From NCBI RefSeq assembly GCF_019038465.1, contig NZ_JAFKRH010000005.1, positions 1 to 64,000 of the forward strand: DNA of 64,000 nucleotides, read 5' to 3'. Numbering within the stretch: the first letter of the stretch is position 1; each line of letters opens with the position of its first letter. This DNA comes from Synechococcus sp. CCY 0621 (GTDB lineage: Bacteria > Cyanobacteriota > Cyanobacteriia > PCC-6307 > Cyanobiaceae). The position numbers were made by a program, and so were the translations under genes. The notes beneath the pieces are model-generated. The model ran no database searches, had not been told where the DNA came from, and saw nothing but the letters and a program-made list of their open reading frames with translations. Positions 26,669-35,336 of the stretch are shown here, in pieces.

Positions 26669-26774
26669 GGAAACAGCGTTGGTCGGCTGGAGGGTATCCA
26701 ATCCTTGTGTCCTGCCCTATGGGTGGTGCCGTTGATACAGAACGGCAGGTTGCCCAGCGGGCCGGGCCGAACCC

Positions 26775-27212
26775 TCAGCTCAGGTACGAGCGGATCGCCG
26801 GCCGGCACCAGAACACCAGTGCCGCCAGGGTGAGGCCCCAGGCCAGGGGACCTGCCACGGCCAGCAGGAGGCGCTCTTCGCCCACCAGGGTCATCCGCAC
26901 GATGCCGTAGGCCATCTCAATCGCCAGATCCAGCGACAGCGCCACGATTGCCAGCACCTGGCCCCACAGCCTCCACTTCAGCAACGCGACGCAAGCCACC
27001 ACCCCCAGGGCCACCGCGGGCAGCACGGCGCTGGTGTAAACGACGACATTGGCCGTTCTCCAGATGCTGGTGAGCAGGATCGCCGCCAGGCCCAGCGGCA
27101 GGACCAGCAGGTTGGCCACCAGGCCGAGCCAGGCCAGGACCCGATAGCCCCGTGGTGGCTGGAGTTCCGCCAGGGCGGCCGGTGTCGTCAGGAGCGTCTG
27201 CATCCCTGTCAT
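26775..27212 (-). CDS. Four-helix membrane protein, unknown
   Basis: From the ATG at 27212 this is a protein of 145 residues with four hydrophobic helices (VLAWLGLVANLLVLPLGLAA, VVVYTSAVLPAVALGVVACV, LWGQVLAIVALSLDLAIEM and AVAGPLAWGLTLAALVFW). It is adjacent to a soluble hypothetical gene upstream (gap 4 bases), with which it may be translated. I do not recognise the family. Confidence 0.55.
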   Translation of the reverse strand: MTGMQTLLTTPAALAELQPPRGYRVLAWLGLVANLLVLPLGLAAILLTSIWRTANVVVYTSAVLPAVALGVVACVALLKWRLWGQVLAIVALSLDLAIEMAYGIVRMTLVGEERLLLAVAGPLAWGLTLAALVFWCRPAIRSYLS

Positions 27213-27216
27213 TGTC

Positions 27217-27582
27217 TCAGTAGCGGTCGGGGAGGGCGCCGTCCCGGTCGGATCGAAACACCAGGTCAAGGTCCGGCATCACCTGAGCCGCGATCGCCAC
27301 CAGCGTCTCGAACAGTTGCTTGGTGTGGGGCGCGCCGGCCCCCATGGCTTCCCGACTCATCAGCACCAGTTCCAGCACAGGCCCATCCGCCTTGGCCTGC
27401 ACGTCAGCGATCAGCTGCAGCCGCAGCATCTCGTGCTCCCCCCGGACCATGGCACTGAGGTGGGCGGGGGAGCGATGCTCCACGTCGGCGTGAAACCGCT
27501 GGATCAGGGGATCGAGGCGACCGATGAGTTCAGTTGGCGGCAGCGGCTGCCGGGGCCGGAAGAGGAGCAGAAAACGGGCCAT
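27217..27582 (-). CDS. Conserved hypothetical protein
   Basis: From the ATG at 27582 this is a protein of 121 residues beginning MARFLLLFRPRQPLPP and containing the helix ELIGRLDPLIQRFHADVEH. Two beta-alpha units follow (EMLRLQLIADVQAKAD and GPVLELVLMSREAM). A start at 27633 is also possible. It is probably coupled to the membrane protein downstream. No function is evident. Confidence 0.5.
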   Translation of the reverse strand: MARFLLLFRPRQPLPPTELIGRLDPLIQRFHADVEHRSPAHLSAMVRGEHEMLRLQLIADVQAKADGPVLELVLMSREAMGAGAPHTKQLFETLVAIAAQVMPDLDLVFRSDRDGALPDRY

Positions 27583-27651
27583 GACGTCCGGCTGTTGTCC
27601 CCATCCTGAAGCCGGGACGAGGAAGTGCACCACCGTGCCAGCCAGCTCCGC

Positions 27652-28344
27652 TCAGCGCAGCTCGAACAGCAGCACATCTGCCCCATCGGCGCCGGCCTCG
27701 AAGCTGTCGGCTGGGGCCGCCGGAAAGCCGAGACCGTCGCCCCGCTGCAAAGGCTGCCCGAAGGCTGTCCCCTGGCCAGAGATCAGCTGCAACCAGCCAG
27801 AGGTCCCAGGGGCGATGGCCAGCGCCAGGCGCTCTCCTGCCGCAGGTTGTGCCCGCCAGAGGCGCACCGGCCGGTTGATGGCCAGGGCCCCCTGTCGTTC
27901 GTCCGGATCCAGCAGCGGCGTCCAGTCCGGGCCGAGCTCGAACGGCTCCTGGCGATAGGCGGGGGGGTGGCCCGCCCGATCCGGTTCGATCCAGATCTGC
28001 AGCAGCCGGCAGGGGCTTTCGCCCTGGTTCATCTCGCTGTGGACCACGCCGGTGCCGGCGCTCATCGCCTGAACCTCTCCGGCCCGCAGCACCTCGCTGT
28101 GGCCCATGGAGTCGTGGTGGTTGAGCTGGCCCTCCACCATCACCGTGATGATCTCCATGTCCCGGTGCGGATGCATGCCGAAGCCCCGGCCGGCGGCGAT
28201 CGTGTCGTCGTTGATCACCCGCAGTGGCCCGAAACCCATCCAGGCCGGATCGTGGTGGTGGGAGAAGGAGAAGCTGTGCCAGCTGTCCAGCCAGTCGAGC
28301 TGGCTGTGGAACCGCTCCGAGGCAGATCGGAAGACAAGGGTCAT
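27652..28344 (-). CDS. Pirin-family protein
   Basis: This 230-residue bicupin is of the pirin family, in which some members are quercetin dioxygenases and others bind regulators. The N-terminal cupin has the metal ligands in GMHPHRDMEIIT and VHSEMNQGESP. The C-terminal cupin ends FPAAPADSFEAGADGADVL. I chose the ATG at 28344; the longer frame to 28479 overlaps the next gene. Pirins are often induced by electrophiles and oxidants, which fits the neighbouring FMN reductase, old yellow enzyme and HxlR regulator. Confidence 0.88.
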   Translation of the reverse strand: MTLVFRSASERFHSQLDWLDSWHSFSFSHHHDPAWMGFGPLRVINDDTIAAGRGFGMHPHRDMEIITVMVEGQLNHHDSMGHSEVLRAGEVQAMSAGTGVVHSEMNQGESPCRLLQIWIEPDRAGHPPAYRQEPFELGPDWTPLLDPDERQGALAINRPVRLWRAQPAAGERLALAIAPGTSGWLQLISGQGTAFGQPLQRGDGLGFPAAPADSFEAGADGADVLLFELR

Positions 28345-28372
28345 GGGCTGGGGGGCCTGGGGTTGGGGGTCG

Positions 28373-28891
28373 TCAGGGTTGAATCGGTTCCATCCGCTGG
28401 AGGCGGTGCACGATGTCGTCGATGCTGCTGTCCTTCGCGGGGTTCTGGCGGCTGCTGGAGAGCTGGCGACCGACCACATGGGCCCCGAGGTGGGCCAGCT
28501 GGATGCGCAGCACGGCCAGCACCTCCACCCCGGGCCCGCCGGAATGGGTGGCGATCGCGATCGGCCGGCCGTTGAACAGGCTGCGGAACCCTTCCCCCTG
28601 GACCGAGAGCCAGGCGATGGCGCTGGTCAGCACCGGGGGCAGCGAGCCGTTGTACTCGGGGGCGCAGATCACCCAGCGAGGGGCGGCTGCGAGGGTCTGG
28701 CTGAGCGGGCCCACCTCGGCAGGAAGGCCGGCTTCGGCATGGGTGCGGGGGTTGTAAAGCGGCAGGGAGAGGTCCGTGAGGTCGAGCACGTCGGCCCCCA
28801 TGCCGCGGGCGCGGGCCGCGGCGGCGAAGCGTTCAGAGAGGGCCAGGTTCTCACCGTTGCTGGCGCTCAGCACCAGAAGATCGGGGGCCAT
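28373..28891 (-). CDS. NAD(P)H-dependent FMN reductase
   Basis: This 172-residue flavodoxin-fold protein has FMN-binding turns visible as LVLSASNGENLALSE near the start, APEYNGSLPPVLTSAIAWLS in the middle and ATHSGGPGVEVL near 120. These enzymes reduce FMN, quinones or azo compounds. It starts one base after the old yellow enzyme stop, so the two are co-transcribed. Together with pirin it looks like a quinone and electrophile detoxification unit. Confidence 0.88.
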   Translation of the reverse strand: MAPDLLVLSASNGENLALSERFAAAARARGMGADVLDLTDLSLPLYNPRTHAEAGLPAEVGPLSQTLAAAPRWVICAPEYNGSLPPVLTSAIAWLSVQGEGFRSLFNGRPIAIATHSGGPGVEVLAVLRIQLAHLGAHVVGRQLSSSRQNPAKDSSIDDIVHRLQRMEPIQP

Positions 28892-28892
28892 G

Positions 28893-29960
28893 TCAGGCGG
28901 GCTCCAGGAAGGGATAGTCGGTATAGCCGGCAGGACCGGCGGTGTAGTACGTGGCTGGGTCGGGATCCTGCAGGGGGGCGCCACGGCGGAACCGTTCGGG
29001 CAGGTCGGGGTTGGCCAGGAAAGCGTTGCCGAAGGCCACCGCATCGAGCTGGCCGGCGGCGATGGCGGCGTTGGCTTCCTCGGCGCTGTAGCCCATGTTC
29101 CCCACCAGCACCCCACTGAAGGCGGCCCGGATCGGGGTGAGCACGTCGCCGTGCTGCTGGCCGAGGAAGTCACTCCGCATCACGTGCAGATAGTCCAGCC
29201 CCGTTCCATTCAGCCGCTCCGCCAGCCAGCTGGACAGTCCGATGGGGTCGCTGTCGACCATCGCGTTGAAGCCGTTCAGCGGAGAGATCCGCAGGCCTAC
29301 CAGGGGGCATTCGTTCTGCACGGCCTCCAGTACCTCCAGCAGCAGCCGGGCCCGGTTGGAGATCGGTCCCCCATAGGGACCACTGCGCCGGTTGCTGCCG
29401 TCCCGCAGGAACTGATCGAGCAGGTAGCCGTTGGCGCCATGGACTTCCACCCCGTCGAAGCCGGCGGCGGTGGCGTTGCGAGCGGCCTGCCGGAACCCGG
29501 CCACGATCGTCGGCAGTTCGTCATCGGCAAGCTCCCGGGGCTCGACGTAGGGCTGTTTCCCCTCGGGGGTGTGCACCTCGTCGCCGGTGATGGCGATCGG
29601 GCTCGGGGCCACCGGCTGACGGCCGTCGTTGAGCAGGGGGTGGCAGGCCCGACCGCCGTGCCAGATCTGCAGCACGATCCGTCCACCGGCGGCGTGGACC
29701 GCCTCAGTGGTGAGTCGCCAGCCCTCCACCTGGGCCGGCGAATGGATGCCGGGTTCATGCCAGAAGGCGGAGTTGCCCTCCATCACCATCGTGGCCTCGG
29801 CGATCAGCAGACCGGCGCTGGCCCGCTGCTGGTAATACGAGGCCATCAGTGGGCCCGGAACGTGGCCAGGTTCGGCGCGACCGCGGGTGAGGGGAGCCAT
29901 CAGCACCCGGTTGGGCAGCTCCAGGCGACCCACCGTCAGGGGAGTGAACAGGTCGCTCAT
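28893..29960 (-). CDS. Old yellow enzyme-type alkene reductase
   Basis: This 355-residue FMN-dependent TIM-barrel enzyme of the OYE family reduces activated C=C bonds of enones and other electrophiles with NADPH. Motifs include MAPLTRGRAEPGHVP, LLIAEATMV, LQIWHGGRACHP, GFDGVEVHGANGYLLDQFLRD and the GGPISNRARLL loop. I chose the ATG at 29960. It is divergent from an HxlR regulator with about 146 bases between starts, including two inverted repeats. Confidence 0.9.
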   Translation of the reverse strand: MSDLFTPLTVGRLELPNRVLMAPLTRGRAEPGHVPGPLMASYYQQRASAGLLIAEATMVMEGNSAFWHEPGIHSPAQVEGWRLTTEAVHAAGGRIVLQIWHGGRACHPLLNDGRQPVAPSPIAITGDEVHTPEGKQPYVEPRELADDELPTIVAGFRQAARNATAAGFDGVEVHGANGYLLDQFLRDGSNRRSGPYGGPISNRARLLLEVLEAVQNECPLVGLRISPLNGFNAMVDSDPIGLSSWLAERLNGTGLDYLHVMRSDFLGQQHGDVLTPIRAAFSGVLVGNMGYSAEEANAAIAAGQLDAVAFGNAFLANPDLPERFRRGAPLQDPDPATYYTAGPAGYTDYPFLEPA

Positions 29961-30062
29961 CGTGCGGAGACCGGCAAGGGAGAGTGGAAACAACCTGGAC
30001 TGGTAGGGATCGTTAAGGTCATGGGAAGACTCTGGCGGACGCGCCCCTTGCCTGACAAGAAC

Positions 30063-30097
30063 GCACCGACTGGTGCCTGGGTCACCCGCTGGTAACC
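30063..30097. promoter_or_regulatory. Two tandem inverted repeats, candidate HxlR operator
   Basis: GCACC-GACT-GGTGC (30063-30076) and GGTCACC-CGCT-GGTAACC (30080-30097) lie side by side, both with ACC/GGT half-sites and 4-base spacers. They end 9 bases before the HxlR start and about 100 bases upstream of the divergent old yellow enzyme. HxlR-family regulators bind such palindromes. Confidence 0.5.
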
Positions 30098-30106
30098 CCC
30101 GTATCC

Positions 30107-30463
30107 GTGACCACGTTTCTCGACGACCTCGGCAGCAGCGGTGATCCCCAGGTCTGCCCGGCAGAACTGGCCCTGCGGGTCATGCGCGGACGCTGGAAGC
30201 TGATGATCGTGCGTGAGCTCAGCGGTGGTGTGCGCCGGTTCTCGTCGTTGCAGCGGTCGCTTCTGGGGGTGAGCCACAAGGTGCTGACGGCCCAGCTGCG
30301 GGAGCTGGAGGCCGATGCTGTGGTCTGGCGTCGGGTCTTCAGCGAAGTGCCGCCCCGGGTGGAGTACGGACTCACCGAGCGTGGTCAGGCACTGCTGCCC
30401 GTGCTGGAAGGTCTGCATGCCTGGGGAGCAGCAGCGCCTCCAGCGGGGGAAGCTGGGGAATGA
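30107..30463 (+). CDS. HxlR-family regulator, candidate electrophile sensor
   Basis: This 118-residue HxlR winged-helix protein contains LALRVMRGRWKLMIVRELSGG, FSSLQRSLLGVSHKVLTAQL and YGLTERGQALLPVL. A single Cys near the N-terminus (PQVCPAELALRV) sits where YodB and QsrR carry the Cys that reacts with quinones. The start is GTG at 30107. It is divergent from the old yellow enzyme-reductase-pirin genes and probably represses them. Its last 92 bases overlap, antisense, the glycosyltransferase gene. Confidence 0.8.
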   Translation: MTTFLDDLGSSGDPQVCPAELALRVMRGRWKLMIVRELSGGVRRFSSLQRSLLGVSHKVLTAQLRELEADAVVWRRVFSEVPPRVEYGLTERGQALLPVLEGLHAWGAAAPPAGEAGE

Positions 30464-32399
30464 GGCTGCGGCGGAACCAGCTCTCCGGCGCGATCCTCTG
30501 CAGGGCTCGCAGCAGCACCTGTGGCAGGGTGCGCAACTCGAAGGCGGCCCGCAGGGTGGGCCAAAGACCCTCGCGTCGGTAGAGCAAGGTCTCGAGCTGA
30601 TCCCGCTGCAAGGGGGTGAGCGGTCCCCAGGTTCCGCCGATGGCAGCGGCGCGCTGGGCCACCGGCACGAACGGCAATGTTTGGCCTGGCAGAAGGCCCT
30701 CCACGCAGAGGGGGGCGGTGGCCTCCAGGGCGCGGGCAGCGTCTTTGCTCTCCAGGCTGAGTTCGGCGCCCGTGGCGCTGATCGCCTGCAGTCGTCCCGG
30801 TACCATCCCTCCCTCGTGGTGCAGCCGGACCGGCAGGGACAGGGCGAACCATGGCACCCCATCACTCCGGGGCCGATCCCAGCAGCTCCGGATCGCCAGC
30901 AGCAGCAGCAGAGCGTTGAGCAGGCTCCAGCCCAGCAGCACCCCGAGGGTGGCGACCGAGACCGGCAGCGCCGCCCCCTGGCCCGCCAGCAGCGGCTGCC
31001 GACCCGACGCCAGGTTGCCCAAGGCCAGAAGTTGCAGGCCGAGCAGCACCAGCAGCGGCAGTAACAGGCCCGCATCGGGGCCGGTGGCCCCCTGGCCGGT
31101 TACCGCCTTCGGGGTGACCCGGAACTGGCGCGGCCGCCCCAGGGCCGTGGACACCACGGCGGCGCAGATCGGCAGCAGGAAGATCCAGCGGTAGAGCTCC
31201 GGCAGGATCGCCGCCCGGGCGTGGCCACTCAGCCAGCGGGTGAACAGAAGTTGGCAGAGGAAGAACGGCAGGGCCACGCTGACCAGCGCCTCCCCGCCGA
31301 TCAGGATCGGGGCAATGCCCAGCAGGCCCAGGCTGAGCGGTGTGCAGAGCAGCACCAACTGGGCCGGGAAACTGAACCAGTGCAGGATGCCCTCGCTGTA
31401 GGCCAGCCGTTGCAGTGGACTGAGCCCGGGGATCCGCAGCGGGTCGGCGCCCGTGCGCAGGGTCTGCAACGAACCGCTGCCCCAGCGGCAGCGTTGCCGG
31501 GCCATGGCCGCCGCCGTGAACGGGGCCAGGCCGGCGCTGAGCTTCTCCGAGAGGTAGTGGTTGCGGTAGCCCGCGGCCGTGATCCGGATACCGGTGGCGA
31601 GATCCTCCGAGGGGGTGGCCGTTTCGAAGCCCCCCACCCGCTCCAGGGCACTGCGCCGCATCACGAAGGAGGTGCCGGCGCAGACCACCGCATTGAGGTT
31701 CTGGCGGGTGGGCTGGATCCAGCGGTAGAAGCTCTCCTCATCCGGCAGCAGCCAACGCTCCAGCCGCAGGTTGCGCATCACCGGATCGGCATTCATGTAG
31801 CTCTGGGGGGTCTGCACGAACCCCACGGACGGATCTGTGAACAGGCCGACCGTGCGGCTCAGGAACGGCCGCAGGGGCACGACATCGGCATCGAACACCG
31901 CCACCAGATCGCCCTGGCAGTGGCGCAGTCCGTGGTTGAGGTTGCCGGCCTTGGCGTGGGCGTGGTCGACCCGGGCGAGGTAGCGGCAGCCGAGGCGGTC
32001 ACTGAGCTCGGCCAGCTCCGGCCGCCCAGCGTCATCCAGCAGCCAGACTGTCAGCGCCGGGTAGTCCATCGCCAGGCAGCCCCGCAGGCAGCGTTCCACC
32101 AGTTCGGCCGGTTCCCCACAGCTGGGCACCAGCACATCGACCGCCGGGGCCGGCATCGGGATCGGGCCTGCGGCAGGCGCGGGCCGCTCGGGCAGGAGGG
32201 TGAACCAGAGCTGCAGGAAGAAGCCGGCCAGCAGCACCAGTTCGGCGGCCAGCGTCAGCAGGCTCAACGTGGTGGACAGAGAGGTGGCCAGGTTGAGACT
32301 TGCGCTGAGGCGCCAGCTCAGATAGCGGGCCCCCAGCAAGGTCAGCAGCAACACGGCCCAGGGCAAGCGCGTCATCAACCCTGTCCAATTGTTAAGCAA
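30372..32399 (-). CDS. Cellulose synthase-like family 2 glycosyltransferase
   Basis: This 675-residue membrane glycosyltransferase resembles BcsA. After two N-terminal helices, the GT-A domain shows VDVLVPSCGEP, LLDDAGRPE, VFDADVVP, a TPSEDLATG acceptor motif and QRCRWGSGSL (Q-x-x-R-W). Five or more helices and then a C-terminal part follow; the stretch ALSLPVRLHHEG suggests a degenerate PilZ-like domain. It would polymerise a beta-glucan or related polysaccharide and export it. No bcsB or bcsC lies beside it. Its 3' end overlaps the HxlR gene by 92 bases. Confidence 0.8.
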   Translation of the reverse strand: MLNNWTGLMTRLPWAVLLLTLLGARYLSWRLSASLNLATSLSTTLSLLTLAAELVLLAGFFLQLWFTLLPERPAPAAGPIPMPAPAVDVLVPSCGEPAELVERCLRGCLAMDYPALTVWLLDDAGRPELAELSDRLGCRYLARVDHAHAKAGNLNHGLRHCQGDLVAVFDADVVPLRPFLSRTVGLFTDPSVGFVQTPQSYMNADPVMRNLRLERWLLPDEESFYRWIQPTRQNLNAVVCAGTSFVMRRSALERVGGFETATPSEDLATGIRITAAGYRNHYLSEKLSAGLAPFTAAAMARQRCRWGSGSLQTLRTGADPLRIPGLSPLQRLAYSEGILHWFSFPAQLVLLCTPLSLGLLGIAPILIGGEALVSVALPFFLCQLLFTRWLSGHARAAILPELYRWIFLLPICAAVVSTALGRPRQFRVTPKAVTGQGATGPDAGLLLPLLVLLGLQLLALGNLASGRQPLLAGQGAALPVSVATLGVLLGWSLLNALLLLLAIRSCWDRPRSDGVPWFALSLPVRLHHEGGMVPGRLQAISATGAELSLESKDAARALEATAPLCVEGLLPGQTLPFVPVAQRAAAIGGTWGPLTPLQRDQLETLLYRREGLWPTLRAAFELRTLPQVLLRALQRIAPESWFRRSLIPQLPPLEALLLPRHADLPARAAVPDHAR

Positions 32400-32458
32400 A
32401 CCTAGGTGGTTTCCACGGGCCCCGGCCGCGGCCCCCCTCCACGCCAGCGGCGCCCATG

Positions 32459-32491
32459 AAAAAGCCCGGCTTCCAGGAGAGCCGGGCTTGG
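32459..32491 (-). terminator. Hairpin with T-run, minus strand
   Basis: AAGCCCGGCT and AGCCGGGCTT pair over 10 bases around an 8-base loop, followed on the minus strand by T bases. No convincing gene ends just upstream of it on that strand, so it may terminate a small transcript. It could also serve as a general barrier before the glycosyltransferase gene. Confidence 0.65.
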
Positions 32492-32970
32492 GGTGGAACG
32501 GGGATCGTTCCTGGCTTGTGTTGATGGGTCTGATGTCGGTGTGAGTTTGGACGATCAGAAGGGCTGACGATCAGGTCCTTGGGGACCGCTGATGGGTGAT
32601 GACGAAACGGGGCCGAGGATGCCCACGCCGTCATAATCGCGCCATCGAAAAGAGGTCAGCTGAGATGGGGATCCGTGGGAGTCCCCGGGGGGTGGTTTTC
32701 GGAGTCGGAGTTGCGGGCGGTGGCACCTGGGGCCGAGGCATCCAGGAGCTGGTTTCCGTAGACCCGTGGGCACCTGAACGATGCATCGGGTGATCTGCAA
32801 GAGAACGGGAAACCGTTGGTGGGAACAAGACTGTTGGAGCAGGGACCTGCCGTCAACGAACTCCTGGCATCTGACCGGGTGGTGTCTCTTCCATCGCTGG
32901 AGCCTCCTGGTTGATGCAGTCACTCTCTCCCTTCTGGAGCGTCCTGGCTATAGGCAGTTCTGCTGATCTT

Positions 32971-32999
32971 CCCCTGGCCCGGAGATGACGGGCCAGGGG
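32971..32999 (-). terminator. GC-rich hairpin after the glutamine synthetase-like gene
   Basis: CCCCTGGCCCG and CGGGCCAGGGG form an 11-base perfect stem 6 bases after the stop at 33005. There is no T-run on the minus strand, so it may end or stabilise the transcript rather than act as a classical terminator. Confidence 0.5.
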
Positions 33000-33004
33000 C
33001 GATC

Positions 33005-34252
33005 TCAGCCATCGCTGCGCTGGGCGATGAGGGCTTCGTAGGCCGTGCAGAACGCCTCGCCCAGGGCGTGCCGCAGCGGTCCGTCGTGGCGGAACGCCTC
33101 CAGGGCATCGGCCTGACAGGTGGGCAGGGAGGGCGCACCGTCCGGTGCCTGCACATAGGTGTTCAGGTCGCTGCGGGGACCAGGGTCGAGGCGGCGTTCG
33201 ATGCCGTCGAGCCCCGCCGCCAGCACGGCGGCCTGGAGCAGATAGGGGTTGGCGGCGCCGTCACCGAGGCGCAGTTCAATCCGCTGGTCGTCGGGGATGC
33301 GCACCATGTGGGTGCGGTTGTTGCCGCCGTAACTGATCCAGGATGGCGACCAGGTGGCACCGGAGCTGGTGACGGAGCGGGCCAGGCGCCGGTAGCTGCC
33401 GGCCACCGGATTGGTGAGGGCGCACAGGGCCGGGGCGTGGGCCAGCAGGCCGGCGAGAAACTGATAGGCGAGTTCCGACAGGCCCTTCTCCCCCGCCGGG
33501 TCGTGGAAAACGTTGTGCCCAGCTTCATCCCAGAGGGAGGCGTGCAGGTGTGCGCCGTTGCCGGTGAGGGCCGGGATCGGCTTGGGCTGGAAGCTCACCC
33601 GCACGCCATGGCGTTCAGCAAGGGCGGCCGCCATGACCCGGAAGAAGGCATGGCGGTCGGCGGTCAGCAGGGATTCGGCATAGGTCCAGTTGAGCTCGAA
33701 CTGGCCGTTGGCGTCCTCGTGGTCGGCCTGGTACGGCCCCCAGCCGAGGTTCTCCATGCCCTCGAGCAGTTCACTGATCAGGGGGTAGTGCCGCATCAAG
33801 GCCAGCTGGTCGTAGCAGGGCTTTGACTGCCGATCGAGTCCATCGGCGATGGCCTCCCGCTCAGGGTCCATCAGGAAGAACTCCGCCTCCACGCCACTGC
33901 GGAACTGCAGGCCCAGGGCGGCCGCCCGGGCGATCTGCCGTTGCAGAACACGGCGGGGGGACTGCTCCAGCGCCACGCCCTCCACCTGCAGATCGGTGGC
34001 CACCCAGGCCACCTCCTTCTGCCAGGGCAGCACCATCAGGCTGGTGGGATCGGGGATCGCCAGCACGTCCGGGTCGGCCGGCGTCATGTCGAGCCAGGCG
34101 GCGAAACCGGCGAAGCCGGCCCCGGAACGGGCCAGTTCGGCGGCCGCGGCGGCTGGAACAAGCTTGGCCCGCTGCACCCCGAACAGATCGCAGAACGAGA
34201 ACAGGAAGTGCCGGATGCCATGGGTGGCGGCGAAGCGGGCCAGGTCGGTCAT
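33005..34252 (-). CDS. Glutamine synthetase-like ligase (GlnT/PuuA type), copy 1
   Basis: This 415-residue protein has the glutamine synthetase fold. An N-terminal beta-grasp (HFLFSFCDLFGVQRAKLVP) is followed by the catalytic domain with GVEAEFFLMDPE, YQADHEDANGQFELNW, GNGAHLHASLWD, YGGNNRTHMVRIP and RIELRLGDGAANPYL. Members of this branch often make gamma-glutamyl amides from amines other than ammonia (PuuA, GlnT-like). It shares the fold, but not close sequence, with the copy at 41274-42638. It is probably the third gene of an operon with a hydrolase and a membrane desaturase. Confidence 0.82.
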   Translation of the reverse strand: MTDLARFAATHGIRHFLFSFCDLFGVQRAKLVPAAAAAELARSGAGFAGFAAWLDMTPADPDVLAIPDPTSLMVLPWQKEVAWVATDLQVEGVALEQSPRRVLQRQIARAAALGLQFRSGVEAEFFLMDPEREAIADGLDRQSKPCYDQLALMRHYPLISELLEGMENLGWGPYQADHEDANGQFELNWTYAESLLTADRHAFFRVMAAALAERHGVRVSFQPKPIPALTGNGAHLHASLWDEAGHNVFHDPAGEKGLSELAYQFLAGLLAHAPALCALTNPVAGSYRRLARSVTSSGATWSPSWISYGGNNRTHMVRIPDDQRIELRLGDGAANPYLLQAAVLAAGLDGIERRLDPGPRSDLNTYVQAPDGAPSLPTCQADALEAFRHDGPLRHALGEAFCTAYEALIAQRSDG

Positions 34253-34293
34253 CGGTTGGTGGTGAGGGGATGGGGGACGGGGCCTTGGCCACG

Positions 34294-35325
34294 TCAGCCG
34301 GCGCAGAGCCGGTCCACGGCGGCCCGCAGCTGGCGCTGCTCGGCCGGGGCGTCCCTTGGATTGCCGGCCCTGTGCCCCTGGTCGGACTCCAGGACCTCGA
34401 AGTGGGCACCGCTGATCAGGGCGGCCTCGGCTCCGCAGTCCTCGGGGGTGAAGTAGAGGTCGTGGCGACCGGCGATCACGGTGGTGCGGGCCTCGATCCG
34501 GCCCAGGGCTGCGGCCAGATCGGCCTCGGCGTCCCCCGTGGCGACCCCCGCGGCGGCGGCCACGTCGTTCGCCAGCCAGACATCCAGCATCGCCAGCAGG
34601 TCGTGGGGGTCGTGGCGGCGGTAGGCCGGCAGCCAGGCCTCCTCCACGTAGGCCTCGACGCTGGTGTAACCCAGCTGCTGATAGGCACCGCGGCGGTAGA
34701 AGGGCTGGCTCGCGGCCCAGCTGGCGTAGATGAAGGCAAAGGTGCGCAACCCCTGCTCCGGCGCACCCCGGAAGCGGTGTCCATCCCAGCTGGAATCGGC
34801 GGTGAGGGCCTGGCGCAGGCTGAGCAGGAACACCCGGTTGTGGTCTGTGGTGCGCGCCGTGCCACACACACAGCACATCCGCTGGGTTCGCTCCGGCTCC
34901 AGCACCCCCCAGTGGTAGGCCTGCTGGGCCCCCATCGACCAGCCGTAGATCAGGGCCGGCGAGGTCACCGCGAACACCTCCTCCAAGAGCCGTCGCTGGG
35001 CGGCCACGTTGTCGCGGTGATCCACGGTCCAGCGGCCGCTGGCCAGCCCTGGATCACCGCTGCTCGGGCTGCTGGAGCGACCATTGCCGAACTGGCTCAC
35101 CAGCACCACGCACCAGCGCTCCGGATCGAGGATCGGGCCCACCACCCAGTCGATGTCCTCCGGCCAGGCGCCATAGGAGCTGGGGTAAAGCACCAGGTTG
35201 GAGCGGTCATCGGCCAGGGTTCCGTAGACCCGGTAGTCGAGCCAGGCGGCGGGAAGTGTCCCCCCTGCGGCGAGGGGAAAATCCCCGAGCGCGAAGCGGC
35301 GCGGGGACGCGGGGGTGGGTGGCAA
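34294..35325 (-). CDS. Alpha/beta hydrolase related to homoserine acetyltransferase
   Basis: This protein is about 343 residues and resembles MetX-like hydrolases. The nucleophile elbow is YGWSMGAQQAYHWG (Ser); the acid is in AGRHDLYFTPEDC (Asp) and the base in ESDQGHRAGNP (His). SNLVLYPSSYGAWPEDIDW matches the family N-terminus. I placed the start at the TTG at 35325 because no ATG or GTG fits, and an earlier start would run into the desaturase gene. The acyl substrate is unknown. The gene lies between the desaturase and the ligase, with short gaps. Confidence 0.75.
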   Translation of the reverse strand: MPPTPASPRRFALGDFPLAAGGTLPAAWLDYRVYGTLADDRSNLVLYPSSYGAWPEDIDWVVGPILDPERWCVVLVSQFGNGRSSSPSSGDPGLASGRWTVDHRDNVAAQRRLLEEVFAVTSPALIYGWSMGAQQAYHWGVLEPERTQRMCCVCGTARTTDHNRVFLLSLRQALTADSSWDGHRFRGAPEQGLRTFAFIYASWAASQPFYRRGAYQQLGYTSVEAYVEEAWLPAYRRHDPHDLLAMLDVWLANDVAAAAGVATGDAEADLAAALGRIEARTTVIAGRHDLYFTPEDCGAEAALISGAHFEVLESDQGHRAGNPRDAPAEQRQLRAAVDRLCAG

Positions 35326-35336
35326 GGGATCGGGAC

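Larger units (their letters stand above)
32400..33004. other. 605-base stretch without a convincing gene
   Basis: No open frame here has a recognisable domain or the codon bias of neighbouring genes. It contains two hairpins (32459-32491 and 32971-32999). A short minus-strand frame ending near 32555 (FRWRDYDGVGILGPV) has weakly protein-like wording, but I cannot find a clear start. The hairpin at 32459 with its T-run implies a minus-strand transcript ending there, perhaps a small RNA or small-protein gene. Confidence 0.4.

Noticed and set aside
26669-26774. NtcA box upstream of glnN
   Set aside because: The best match (GTA-N8-ACC) lacks two of the three bases of the second half-site.
24401-26833. 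An 810-codon open frame on the + strand opposite glnN
   Set aside because: It has no recognisable domain, is rich in His, Gly and Gln as expected for the antisense of GC-rich coding DNA, and lies exactly opposite a clear GSIII gene.
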